From Streptomyces aurantiogriseus (GTDB taxonomy: Bacteria > Actinomycetota > Actinomycetes > Streptomycetales > Streptomycetaceae), in assembly GCF_014649375.1 (NCBI RefSeq), contig NZ_BMSX01000040.1:1-58519 (forward strand): a stretch of DNA of 58,519 nucleotides, given 5' to 3'. The notes under the pieces are model-generated. The model made no database searches. It was not told the origin of the DNA and saw nothing but the letters and a program-made list of their open reading frames with translations. The translations under genes were made by a program, and so were the position numbers. Shown here piece after piece: positions 31,850 to 40,219 of the stretch. Position 1 is the first letter of the stretch; every line of letters begins with the position of its first letter.

Positions 31850-32614
31850 ATGAAGCTCGACAGGCCCGTGCCGGGCGGACCCTGCTGGGCCGAGCTGGGG
31901 ACCAGTGATCTGACGGCGGCCCAGCGGTTCTACACGGAGTTGTTCGGCTGGCGGTGCGAGACGGATCCGCGGCAGGAGGCGGGCGGCTACACCGTCGCCC
32001 ACCTCGGTGAGGCGGCCGTCGCCGCGCTCAGCCCCCTCTACCAGGAGTCGCAGCCCGTCGCCTGGAACGTGTCGTTCGCGGTCTCCGACGCCGACGTCTG
32101 CGCGCGGATGATCGACGAGGCCGGGGGCCAGGTCCTGGTCGGCCCGATGGACGTGTTCGACATCGGCCGTTTCGTCGTCGCCCTCGACCCGGGCGGCGCC
32201 GCCTTCCAGCTCTGGCAGGCGCGGACCTTCCCGGGCGCCGGAGTGTTCAACGCGCCCGGCTCGCTGGGCTGGGTGGAGCTGATGACCCGGGATACCGCGC
32301 GGGCGGAGGCCTTCTACACGACGGTGTTCGGCTGGACCGTGAACACCTCGGAGCACTACACGCAGTGGGGTGTCGGCGGCGCGGACTTCGGCGGCATGAT
32401 CACGATGGACGACAAGTTCCCGCCCGAGGTGCCGTCGCACTGGCTGCCGTACTTCGCGGTGGCCGACGTGGACGCCACCGCGGCGACGGCGGAGCAGGCG
32501 GACGGCACGGCGCTCATGGAACCCACCTCGGTGCCGGACGGCCCGCGGATCGCGGTGCTGCGGGACCCGCAGGGCGCGGTGTTCGGGGTGTACCGGGCGG
32601 GCTACGAGAAGTAG
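31850..32614 (+). CDS. two-domain VOC-family protein
   Basis: A 254-residue protein with two tandem VOC domains. Domain 1 begins GPCWAELGTSDLTAAQRFYT and domain 2 begins LGWVELMTRDTARAEAFYTT; the shared W-x-E-L-x-T-x-D pattern and YT(E/T)(L/V)FGW show internal duplication. The domains end LDPGGAAFQLWQA and LRDPQGAVFGVYRA. This type is widespread in Streptomyces as hydroxylase- or antibiotic-resistance-like proteins of unknown substrate. The ATG at 31850 follows GGAAGGAA. It may be co-transcribed with the VOC gene upstream. Confidence 0.87.
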   Translation: MKLDRPVPGGPCWAELGTSDLTAAQRFYTELFGWRCETDPRQEAGGYTVAHLGEAAVAALSPLYQESQPVAWNVSFAVSDADVCARMIDEAGGQVLVGPMDVFDIGRFVVALDPGGAAFQLWQARTFPGAGVFNAPGSLGWVELMTRDTARAEAFYTTVFGWTVNTSEHYTQWGVGGADFGGMITMDDKFPPEVPSHWLPYFAVADVDATAATAEQADGTALMEPTSVPDGPRIAVLRDPQGAVFGVYRAGYEK

Positions 32615-32625
32615 CCCCCGGGCCG

Positions 32626-35202
32626 TCAGGCGAGCGGAGTGACCGTGACCCTGTCCAGCACCGGTGCGTACGGCGAGCGTTGGCCGAGCGGGTTGCGGGT
32701 GACGCCGTCGAAGTCGAGCGGTTCGTCGGCGGTGAAGGTCAGGGTGTTGGTGCCGCGGCGCAGGGTGACCGGGACGGACAGGTCGGCGAAGTTGTTGAAG
32801 TGGAAGGTGGTGGGGAACAACAGGCGCTGCGGGGCGGCTCCGTTGACGTGGAGGTCGGCGTGACGGCAGACCGGGTCGGGGTTGTAGTGGGTGGCGGCGG
32901 CCTGCTCACCGTTGGAGTAGCGGATCGTGAGGGCGTGCCGGCCGTCGCGTTCGGCGGTCACGGTGAGGGTGAGCGCGTTCGCCGGTCCGGCGCCGACGCC
33001 GTCGACGGCCTTGCCGCCGGTGGCGTACGGGAAGGCGCCGGTCACCCGCGCGGTGCCCGTCAGGCTGCCGTCCTCGGCCTGGTGGGTGGTCGTCGGCAGC
33101 AGTCCGCGGGAGGGTCCGACGCGCAGCCGGTCCACGACGAGCCGCTCGGAGGTGCCGGTGACGGTGACCTTGTTGATGCCGCCGGCCAGGAAGAGCGGTA
33201 CGGCGCCCTCGCGGACGGCGCCCACGTCCTCGCCGTTGATCGTCAACAGCCCGTCGCCGAGCCCGAGTCGGTCGACGGTCACGCTCGCCTCGCCGTCGCC
33301 GGGCGCGTACACCCAGAAGGTGACGGTGCCGCCCTCCGGCAGGACGACCGCGCCGGGTCCGGAGGCTCCCGGGCGCGTGTACGCGACCTGGGCTCCGCCG
33401 CCGAGGGAGGCGTACTCGGCGTCGTACACCGCGTCGGCCCGGTCGGCGTGCAGGGTCAGGTCGAGGCGGTCGATCACGGCGTCGCCGCGGGTGACGCCCA
33501 GGTCGGGGTCGCGGGCGGCCAGGGTGAGGGTGTGCCGGCCCGCGGTCAGCTCGACCCGCGTGTCGGTGTGGCCCCAGACGGCCCACTGGTAGCCGAGGGG
33601 CAGCCGCAGCTCCCGCGGCTGTTCGCCGTCGACGCGCAGGAAGACGTTGGTCGGGCCGAACTCCCGTACCAGGTCGGCCCGGTTGTGGGAGTTGGCGTAA
33701 ACGGCGACGTCGTACGTGCCGTCGCGGGGGACCTCGACCTCGAAGGCGAGGACGCCGTCGGAGCCGGTGCGCAGGCCGCCCACGTGGTAGCCGCCGGAGG
33801 TGGCGAACTTGCCGACGTCGGACGGGGATCCCTCGGGTCCGTGCTTCACGTAGCCGGTGCCGGTGTACGTCGCGTCCTCGGCCTCGTACGTGCGCCGCCA
33901 GCGGACGGAGGGCTGCGCGGGCGTGGCCCCGTTGCCGCCGGGTGAGAGGGTGAGCTGGTGGGCGGACATCTCCTCGAGGCCGGTGAGGGGGACGGTCACC
34001 GTGCCGTCGGTGACGGGCAGTTCGGTGTCCCGCAGCAGCAACGGCCGGTCGCTCTCGCCCACCTGGCCCGTCCAGGGGATCTCCTCCAGGCGGACGTGCA
34101 CGGTCGTACCGAAGAGCTCCGGGTCGATGTGCTCGACGACGAGCTGCGCGGCGCCGCCCGCACCGCCGAACAGCACCCGTGCCTGCCGCTTGGCACGGTC
34201 GAGCGCGGCCACCCCCTGGAGGGTGTACTGGGCGTTGGGGTGCGGGGCGGTGACACGGACGGTGTTCCCGGTGAGCCGGCCGTAGGCGTTGAACAGCCAC
34301 CACTGGCCGTTGCCCCGGTTGGCTCCCACCGCCGAGTCGTTGAGGTTGCCGGCGATGTTCCAGTACGCCATGTCGGCGTCGACCTTCCCCTCCTCGATGG
34401 CGGAGATCCACTGGATCATCTGGCCGGGGACGGAGAGGTGGTAGTTGTGCGCGTACTCGTTGATGTTGACGGGCAGCGGCCCGATGCCCAGTTCCCTTTC
34501 CATGGCGCGGTACCGGGCCACGTTCGTGCGGATCTCGTCCGGTGAGGACAGCTCGTGCCAGGTGACGACGTCGGGCAGGACGTCATGGGCCTTCGCGTAC
34601 TCCAGGAAGCCCCGGACCTCCGGGTAGAGGAGGCTCGTGTTCGGGCCGGCGACGCGGGCCTCGGGATCGAGGTCCTTGATCAGGCGGTACACCTGCCGCC
34701 AGGCCGTGAAGTAGGGGCCGGGTTCCGTGCGCCAGGAGACCCCGTCGTAGCTCCACTCCCCCGTGCCGAACATGTTGCCCTCGGGTTCGTTGAACGGCAC
34801 GTACACGACGTGGGAGCGGTGGGCGCCCAGCGTGCGGACGTACGCGACCTGGCGCCGGACGCGTTCCTTCAGGTCGGCGAGCCGCTCCTCGCCCGTGGCG
34901 CCGGGCCACTCGTAGGGGAAGCCACGGTAGATGTCGGGGACGTAGACGTACACGTCCTTGCCGCCCGCCTCGGCGAAGGACGGCAGGATCTCCAGGGCGT
35001 CGGCGCCGGGGTGCTGGACGCCGTCCTGGGCCTTGGTCGCGACCGTGCGGACGGCCATGCCCTCGATGAGGGTGCGGCTGGGCACTCCGGCGCCGTAGAG
35101 GCCGTAGAGCGTGCCGCTCGCGCCGCCGTGGAAGGGGCCCGTGTCCGTGCCGAGGTCGACGGTGAGGGTCTCGGGGGTGTGCTCGGCTGCCACGACATCC
35201 AT
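32626..35202 (-). CDS. clan GH-A-like glycoside hydrolase with two CBM35/CBM6-like domains
   Basis: An 858-residue multidomain protein. Residues 1 to about 400 form a TIM-barrel glycosidase. VVYVPFNEPEGN gives the likely acid/base E139, and PVNINEYAHNYH the likely nucleophile E249, about 110 residues apart as in clan GH-A (GH39-like). Two beta-sandwich carbohydrate-binding modules follow, at about 440-575 (starting TYEAEDATYTGTGYV) and 700-855 (TTHQAEDGSLTGTARV). Similar streptomycete proteins are often labelled cellulosome proteins. No signal peptide is visible from the ATG at 35202, odd for a polysaccharide enzyme. It is last in a FUSC-MarR-glycosidase run, behind a 15-bp perfect inverted repeat. 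Confidence 0.75.
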   Translation of the reverse strand: MDVVAAEHTPETLTVDLGTDTGPFHGGASGTLYGLYGAGVPSRTLIEGMAVRTVATKAQDGVQHPGADALEILPSFAEAGGKDVYVYVPDIYRGFPYEWPGATGEERLADLKERVRRQVAYVRTLGAHRSHVVYVPFNEPEGNMFGTGEWSYDGVSWRTEPGPYFTAWRQVYRLIKDLDPEARVAGPNTSLLYPEVRGFLEYAKAHDVLPDVVTWHELSSPDEIRTNVARYRAMERELGIGPLPVNINEYAHNYHLSVPGQMIQWISAIEEGKVDADMAYWNIAGNLNDSAVGANRGNGQWWLFNAYGRLTGNTVRVTAPHPNAQYTLQGVAALDRAKRQARVLFGGAGGAAQLVVEHIDPELFGTTVHVRLEEIPWTGQVGESDRPLLLRDTELPVTDGTVTVPLTGLEEMSAHQLTLSPGGNGATPAQPSVRWRRTYEAEDATYTGTGYVKHGPEGSPSDVGKFATSGGYHVGGLRTGSDGVLAFEVEVPRDGTYDVAVYANSHNRADLVREFGPTNVFLRVDGEQPRELRLPLGYQWAVWGHTDTRVELTAGRHTLTLAARDPDLGVTRGDAVIDRLDLTLHADRADAVYDAEYASLGGGAQVAYTRPGASGPGAVVLPEGGTVTFWVYAPGDGEASVTVDRLGLGDGLLTINGEDVGAVREGAVPLFLAGGINKVTVTGTSERLVVDRLRVGPSRGLLPTTTHQAEDGSLTGTARVTGAFPYATGGKAVDGVGAGPANALTLTVTAERDGRHALTIRYSNGEQAAATHYNPDPVCRHADLHVNGAAPQRLLFPTTFHFNNFADLSVPVTLRRGTNTLTFTADEPLDFDGVTRNPLGQRSPYAPVLDRVTVTPLA

Positions 35203-35216
35203 CCTCTGTTCGGGAT

Positions 35217-35257
35217 TTCGAGCGGCGGTCGGTACGTCGAATCGACCGCCGCTCGAA
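35217..35257. promoter_or_regulatory. 15-bp perfect inverted repeat before the glycosidase gene
   Basis: TTCGAGCGGCGGTCG (35217-35231) pairs exactly with CGACCGCCGCTCGAA (35243-35257), with an 11-nt loop. It fills much of the 97-bp gap between the MarR stop and the glycosidase start, ending 14 nt from the ATG. It may be an operator, a terminator/attenuator of the upstream transcript, or a hairpin that hides the ribosome site. Confidence 0.6.
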
Positions 35258-35299
35258 CGTAGAGAGGATCTCCGGGCGGCGTCAACGGGCGTGCGGGCC

Positions 35300-35881
35300 T
35301 CAGACCCGCAGCGCCCGCATGTGTCCTTCCAGGCGGCCGAGCAACTCTCCGAGCAGATCGGCCAGTTCGCCTTGCCGGTCGGCGTCGAGGGCGGACAGTA
35401 CGGCGCTCTCGTAGGCGAGTTGCTCGGGCAGGATGCCGTCGACGAGGTCGCGGCCGGCGTCGGTGAGGCGGACGTGGGCGACGCGGCGGTCGCGGGTGTC
35501 GCCGCGGCGCTCCACCAGGCCGCGTTCGGTCAGCTGCTTGACGCGTTTGGTGACGGCGGCGCCCGAGGAGAAGGTCTCGCGGGCCAGTTCGCTGGGGGTG
35601 AGTTCGTGGCCGGTGCGGCGCAGCGCGCCGAGCAGGTCGAACTCGGGACGGCTGAGGCCGGCCCGGCGCAGGGGGGCGTCCTCGGCCTGCTGGAGGAGGG
35701 CGGCGCAGCGGTTGACGCGACCGATGATCTCCATGGGGCCGGTGTCGAGGTCGGGGTGGACGGTCCGCCACTGCCCCACGACCGCGGCGACGGTGTCGCC
35801 CCGGGCTCCGTTTCCGTGGGCCTGCGACCTCCCCCGTCCCCCGCCGTTCCCGCCGCCAGGCCGTCCCTGCGTCCCCGTCAT
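35300..35881 (-). CDS. MarR-family transcriptional regulator
   Basis: A 193-residue MarR protein with a Gly-rich N-terminal extension of about 40 residues. The winged helix is clear: LRRTGHELTPSELARETFSS, then AAVTKRVKQLTERGLVERRG, and the wing DTRDRRVAHVRLTDAG. The ATG at 35881 overlaps the FUSC stop in an ATGA junction, so it is translated coupled to the exporter. By analogy with other MarR-transporter operons it probably represses the FUSC operon and responds to an aromatic ligand. A candidate operator is TTTAC-TC-GTAAA at 37546-37557 before the FUSC gene. Confidence 0.9.
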   Translation of the reverse strand: MTGTQGRPGGGNGGGRGRSQAHGNGARGDTVAAVVGQWRTVHPDLDTGPMEIIGRVNRCAALLQQAEDAPLRRAGLSRPEFDLLGALRRTGHELTPSELARETFSSGAAVTKRVKQLTERGLVERRGDTRDRRVAHVRLTDAGRDLVDGILPEQLAYESAVLSALDADRQGELADLLGELLGRLEGHMRALRV

Positions 35882-37530
35882 GGCCGTACGTTCTCCGTTC
35901 TCGCGCTCGCGTCCCGCGCCGGGAGGAGTCCCTGGCGCCGTACCGTCGCCGCGAGCGTACGGTGTCCGGACTGTTCCGCCGCGACGACCCGCTCCTGGGG
36001 CAGGGCACGCTGCCACCACTCGCCGGACGCGGCGTCCGCGGTGGCGCGCAGGTCGACCAGTGCGGCGGCGAGGGCGCGGCGGGCGGATTCCAGGGCTCCG
36101 GGGGCCGGGCGCGGCTCGGCGAGGAGGCGGGCGGCGTGCTCCCGGGCCCGTTCCACGGCGGTCAGGGCGTGCCCGAGGCGGTCGCCGGCGCGGCGGTTGG
36201 TGACGGCGACCGCGGTGGCGAAGCCGACCAGGGCGCCGACGAAGGTGTCCACGACCCGTTCGGTGATCAGTTCACCCGCGTCCTGATACCGGGTGAACTC
36301 GGTGATGAGCAGGGCCATCGGGGTCACGCAGACGCTGCCGAGCCAGTAGTTGCGGCTGATCAGCGCCTCCGCGCCGAAGTTCAGGGCGAGACAGGTCAGG
36401 ACCAGGGCCGCCTGGTGGAGGTGGGCGAGCGGGACGATCACGGCGAAGGCGAGGACACCGACGAGGTTGCCGACGACGCGCTGGACGCCGCGGCTCCAGG
36501 TGAGGGTGACGTTCGCCTGGTAGAGGGAGGCGGCGGTGACCAGGGCCCAGTAGGGGCGGCCGACACCGAGGGCGAGGGAGGCGTATCCGGCGAGGGCGCA
36601 GCCGAGGGCGGTGCGGACGGCGAGCGGGGTGAGGGGGCCGAGGCGGCGCCACAACGAGGGCCGGCCGGTGGCACGTTCGGCGTCGACGCCGAGGAGTTCC
36701 TCGTCGTCGACGAGGTCGTCGGGGCGGGGCACCGGTCCCGTGCCGCGCAGTGCGCGGGCCCAGGTGCGCAGGCGCGCCGGGTCGGTGTCGGCTGGGGCGG
36801 CGAGGGCGACCTCGGCGCGGACCACGAGGCGTTCCAGGGCACGGACCGTGTCCCCGTCGCGGGCCGACAGCAGGGTCTGCCAGGCGGCGTGCACGGCGGC
36901 GGCCGCGGCGGCGCGGGTCCGGGCGTGGCCGTCGCCGGTGCCGCGGGTGGCGGCGTGGGCGGCGGCCGCGTTCAGCGCCTGGGCGGTGGCGCGGCGCTCC
37001 GGGCCGTGCGGGCGCAGCAGCCCCGGCGCCATGCCGACGATCCAGGACCAGGCGCCCGCGGCGAGGGCCAGGGCCAGATGGCCGGGGACCTGCCCCAGGG
37101 TCTGCGGGGCGAACAGCGAGGCGGAGGTGATGAAGGTGAGGACGATGTTGCCGGGCGGGCCGATGCGGGTCGCGTCGCAGAGCACCTTCTGCGCCGCCGC
37201 GAGGAGAGCACCGACGGTGACCAGGACGGCGGCGTTCGCGGTGAGCGAGGCCGCGAGCAGGGCGACGGCCAGTCCGCCGGTCATGCCGAGCACCACCCAG
37301 GCCAGGGCACGGGCACGGGCGGCGTAGGGGCGGTTGTGGGCGTAGAGCGCGCACAGGGATCCGGCCATCGTGTACATCGCCAGGTCGAGGCGGCCGAGCG
37401 CCAGCAGGGTCAGGTTGGGCGGGGCGACCGCGGCGACCACGCTCAGGGCGGGCTTGAACCAGATGTCGGAGGGGCGGCCGAGGCGCAGCACACCGGCGAG
37501 CGGGAGGTGGGTCGCACTACTCATGGTCAT
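35878..37530 (-). CDS. FUSC-family membrane protein (aromatic acid exporter/fusaric acid resistance type)
   Basis: A protein of about 550 residues with two halves of about five to six membrane helices each. The first is around residues 25-170 (for example LTLLALGRLDLAMYTMAGSL). The second, around 310-450, carries the FUSC_2 signature GVGRPYWALVTAASLYQANV, then LTWSRGVQRVVGNLVGVLAF. A soluble helical domain separates them and another ends the protein. FUSC proteins export aromatic acids or related compounds. Start: ATG 37530 or, two codons on, ATG 37524; neither has a Shine-Dalgarno. First gene of the operon with MarR and perhaps the glycosidase. Confidence 0.85.
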   Translation of the reverse strand: MTMSSATHLPLAGVLRLGRPSDIWFKPALSVVAAVAPPNLTLLALGRLDLAMYTMAGSLCALYAHNRPYAARARALAWVVLGMTGGLAVALLAASLTANAAVLVTVGALLAAAQKVLCDATRIGPPGNIVLTFITSASLFAPQTLGQVPGHLALALAAGAWSWIVGMAPGLLRPHGPERRATAQALNAAAAHAATRGTGDGHARTRAAAAAAVHAAWQTLLSARDGDTVRALERLVVRAEVALAAPADTDPARLRTWARALRGTGPVPRPDDLVDDEELLGVDAERATGRPSLWRRLGPLTPLAVRTALGCALAGYASLALGVGRPYWALVTAASLYQANVTLTWSRGVQRVVGNLVGVLAFAVIVPLAHLHQAALVLTCLALNFGAEALISRNYWLGSVCVTPMALLITEFTRYQDAGELITERVVDTFVGALVGFATAVAVTNRRAGDRLGHALTAVERAREHAARLLAEPRPAPGALESARRALAAALVDLRATADAASGEWWQRALPQERVVAAEQSGHRTLAATVRRQGLLPARDASARTENVRP

Positions 37531-37545
37531 TAATTTAGCATGTGT

Positions 37546-37557
37546 TTTACTCGTAAA
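37546..37557. promoter_or_regulatory. candidate operator of the FUSC-MarR operon
   Basis: Inverted repeat TTTAC-TC-GTAAA, in an AT-rich patch (37531-37560) immediately upstream of the FUSC start on the minus strand; TAAATT next to the start may be a -10. The local low GC contrasts with the surroundings and marks the promoter. Binding by the coupled MarR protein is inferred. Confidence 0.5.
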
Positions 37558-37728
37558 GCATCTCCGGTGTCGCCAGGCGTCTTCGGGCATCTCCCGGGCG
37601 CCTTCTTGCGGCGCACGTCACCTGCCGTGCTCCGCCGAACGCTCCCCGTGTACACCCGTGCGCTCGCTTGCGCTCGGCGTACCCCGGGCATCGCATCCCT
37701 CGACCGACCGTCGAGCGGGGAGGTGCGC

Positions 37729-38271
37729 GTGCACGGACCGGCTTCGCCCGGCTGGCTGCTGGTCGCGCTGTGTGCGGCGACCGGCGCGTACTGCCTGCTG
37801 CGCATGCGCAGAGGCGACGAGGAGCAGCGCCGGGCCGCGGGCGGCGAGGCGCTCATGGGGTTCGGCATGGCCGCGATGGCCGTGCCCGCGGCGGCGTTCA
37901 CACCTCCGGAGTGGGCCTGGCCGGCGTATGCGGCGGTCTTCGGCGTGGCCGCGCTGCGGGCGCTGTGGGCGGCCCGCACGAGCGCCCACCACCTGCACCA
38001 TCTGGTCGGGGCCTCGGCCATGGTCTACATGGCGGTCGTGATGGCCGCCTCCCCCGGGACCGGGCACGGTCACGGCGCCGCGGGTGTCCCGCTGCTGACG
38101 GGCGTGCTGCTGCTGTACTTCGCGGGATACGTCCTCGTCTCCGGGGTCCGGCTGCTGCCCGTGGCCGGAACGGGGGGCGGTGGCGTCGCGTGGAGCGATC
38201 GGCCCGAACTGGCGCGGGCGTGCCGTCTGTCGATGGGGATCGGCATGCTCGCGATGCTGCTGACCATGTGA
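37729..38271 (+). CDS. DUF5134 family membrane protein
   Basis: A 180-residue membrane protein with about five or six helices, starting at PGWLLVALCAATGAYCLL. The segment ARTSAHHLHHLVGASAMVYM is a His-rich signature of DUF5134 and looks like a metal-binding helix. Function is unknown. The family typically sits next to M56 peptidases, as here. The GTG at 37729 is chosen for the GGGGAGG ribosome site 5 nt upstream; open frame further upstream is not supported. The BlaI-type repressor that often accompanies M56 genes was not seen nearby. Confidence 0.8.
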   Translation: MHGPASPGWLLVALCAATGAYCLLRMRRGDEEQRRAAGGEALMGFGMAAMAVPAAAFTPPEWAWPAYAAVFGVAALRALWAARTSAHHLHHLVGASAMVYMAVVMAASPGTGHGHGAAGVPLLTGVLLLYFAGYVLVSGVRLLPVAGTGGGGVAWSDRPELARACRLSMGIGMLAMLLTM

Positions 38272-38364
38272 TCCCCGAGCCGCCCGGCAGGCGGTCGTGG
38301 TCTGCGTCACTTTGCTGCTACAGGCCGTACCCCTGACCGGTACGCCGCTCATAGGGTGCTGCCC

Positions 38365-39300
38365 ATGATGGTCCCCGCGGTCCTGCTGCTGCTCGGCGCC
38401 CTGACCGCCTTCGTCGGCCCCCGGTTGCTCGCGCGGGCCGACTGGCCGGACCGTGAACCGGTGGTCGCGCTGTGGGCGTGGCAGTGCGTGGTGGCGGCGG
38501 TGCTGCTGTGCTGCGCGCTCTCCATGACGCTCAGCGCGGCGGCGGCCTGGCAGGCGGTGCGCGGGCACGTCTTCGCGCCGGCGCCGCGCGCGGTCGTGGA
38601 GGCCTACGCCCTGAGCGCGACGGGCCCTTGGGCGGCGTCGACCGCGGTGGCGCTCGCGAGTGCCGGGCTGTGGAGCGGGGCGATGCTCGTACGGGAGGTC
38701 GTCCGCGCCCGGGCTTGGGGTCGGCACCGGCGGGCCGAACTGCGGCTGCGGGCGCCGCTGTTGCCGGGTGAGGAGCCCGCGACCGGACGGCTCGTGGTGC
38801 TGGAGGGCGAGCGGTCCGACGCCTGGTGGCTTGCGGGCGCCGCGCCCCGACTGGTGGTCACCACAGGGGCGTTGCGTCGACTGAAGGGGCGTCAGCTCGA
38901 TGCCGTGCTCGCGCACGAGCAGGGGCACGCCCAGGCGCGGCACGACTGGCTGCTGCACTGCTCGGCGGCGCTGGCCAACGGCTTCCCGCAGGTGCCGGTG
39001 TTCGCCGCGTTCCGCGACGAGATGCACCGGCTGGTCGAACTCTCCGCCGACGACATGGCCTCCCGCCGCTTCGGCCGGCTGACCACCGCGCTCGCGCTGG
39101 TGGAACTCAACGAGGACCGGGGCGTGTTCGGCCCTTCCCCCACTCCGCAGGCGCACGTTCCGCAGCGCGTGCACCGTCTGCTCACACCCCCGGACCGGCT
39201 CACGGCGGCCCGCAGACTGCGGCTGACGGCCGCGGCCGCGCTGGTGCCGGTGATCCCGGTGCTGGTGACGCTCGTGCCGGGCCTGCGGGCGCTCGGCTGA
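38365..39300 (+). CDS. M56-family (BlaR1-like) membrane metallopeptidase
   Basis: A 311-residue integral membrane zinc peptidase. Helices are at about residues 4-20, 33-58, 85-110 and near the C-terminus (LTAAAALVPVIPVLVTLVPG). The zinc motif HEQGH is in LAHEQGHAQARHDWL, with a downstream Glu in LVELSADDMASRRFG as third ligand. It lacks the penicillin-binding sensor domain of BlaR1. Such proteins cleave regulators or membrane proteins near the membrane. The ATG at 38365 is chosen (ATG 38368 and GTG 38356 also in frame). It lies 93 bp after the DUF5134 gene and is a likely partner. Confidence 0.9.
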   Translation: MMVPAVLLLLGALTAFVGPRLLARADWPDREPVVALWAWQCVVAAVLLCCALSMTLSAAAAWQAVRGHVFAPAPRAVVEAYALSATGPWAASTAVALASAGLWSGAMLVREVVRARAWGRHRRAELRLRAPLLPGEEPATGRLVVLEGERSDAWWLAGAAPRLVVTTGALRRLKGRQLDAVLAHEQGHAQARHDWLLHCSAALANGFPQVPVFAAFRDEMHRLVELSADDMASRRFGRLTTALALVELNEDRGVFGPSPTPQAHVPQRVHRLLTPPDRLTAARRLRLTAAAALVPVIPVLVTLVPGLRALG

Positions 39301-39367
39301 CCGCAGCCGGGGCCGGAAGTCGCCCCCGGGTTGGCTTCAGATCCCGGAGTTCGGCAAGGATCCCTCC

Positions 39368-40039
39368 ATGCACAACCCGTCCGTCGACTCCCCGCCCGCC
39401 CCGTCGCCCTACCGCACGGCCGTCCGCACCGCCCTGACCCTGGGACTGTGCTCCGTCCTCCTCCTGCTCCTGGTCGCGGCCGAGTGGCGCCCCCTGATGT
39501 CCGTCGACGGCGGCGTCTCGCGCACGACCCACCGCTGGGCCGTCGCCGATCCCGACGTCACCCAGGTCTGCCGCGTCCTCACCGACTGGGTCTGGGACCC
39601 GCTGACGATGCGTCTGCTGTGCGCGGCGGTCGCCATCTGGCTGGTGTGGCGGCGCTCGGCCTGGTGGACGGCCGTGTGGCTGGTCACCACCTCGGCCGTG
39701 GGCACCCTCCTCCAACAGGGCCTCAAGGCCGCCCTCGGCCGCGAACGCCCCGTCTGGCCCGACCCCGTCGACTCCGCCCACTACGCGGCCTACCCCTCCG
39801 GCCACGCCCTCACCGCGACGGTCGTCTGCGGCCTCCTCCTCTGGCTCCTGTACCGCCATGGCGCCGCCCCCGCGGTATGGCGTACGGCGGTGACTCTGGC
39901 CGTCGTCTCCGTGGTGGGCGTGGGACTGACCCGGATCTGGCTGGGCGTCCACTGGCCCACGGACGTCCTCGGCGGCTGGCTCATGGGGACGATGCTGGTG
40001 GCACTGGCGATCGCGGCCCACCTGCGGTGGCGACCGTGA
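39368..40039 (+). CDS. PAP2-family membrane phosphatase
   Basis: A 223-residue type-2 phosphatidic acid phosphatase with about five to six helices. The three phosphatase motifs are in order: KAALGRERP (KxxxxxxRP), YPSGHAL (PSGH), and RIWLGVHWPTDVLGGW (SRxxxxxHxxxD type, with the catalytic His in GVHW). It removes phosphate from lipid phosphates such as phosphatidic acid or undecaprenyl pyrophosphate, with the active site on the outer face. The ATG at 39368 follows AAGGA. It stands alone between the M56 and HAD genes. Confidence 0.92.
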   Translation: MHNPSVDSPPAPSPYRTAVRTALTLGLCSVLLLLLVAAEWRPLMSVDGGVSRTTHRWAVADPDVTQVCRVLTDWVWDPLTMRLLCAAVAIWLVWRRSAWWTAVWLVTTSAVGTLLQQGLKAALGRERPVWPDPVDSAHYAAYPSGHALTATVVCGLLLWLLYRHGAAPAVWRTAVTLAVVSVVGVGLTRIWLGVHWPTDVLGGWLMGTMLVALAIAAHLRWRP

Positions 40040-40103
40040 GCGGGCCGGGGCGGCGGTATCGCCAAGTGGCCGGGCGGCACCTTCTGGGCGGGCGCGGGTG
40101 TGT

Positions 40104-40185
40104 CCAGCCCGTCCGACGTTCGAGGACGAGGCCCGTTGAGGGCCGGAGCGGGGGACTGGGGGTGCGGCAGTCCCCAGAATTCTGG
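40104..40185. repeat. streptomycete intergenic repeat with hairpin and palindrome
   Basis: The run from CCAGCCCGTCCGACGTTCGA through GGACGAGGCCCGTTGAGGGC resembles the CCAGCCCGTCCGGCGTTTGAG-type element scattered between Streptomyces genes (recalled, not searched). It contains a GGGGACT (40151-40157) / AGTCCCC (40169-40175) hairpin and ends in a perfect palindrome CCAGAATTCTGG (40174-40185). It follows the PAP2 gene and may serve as its terminator. Confidence 0.55.
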
Positions 40186-40219
40186 AACGTGGACGTGCCG
40201 TTTCCGTAAGATCCACCGC

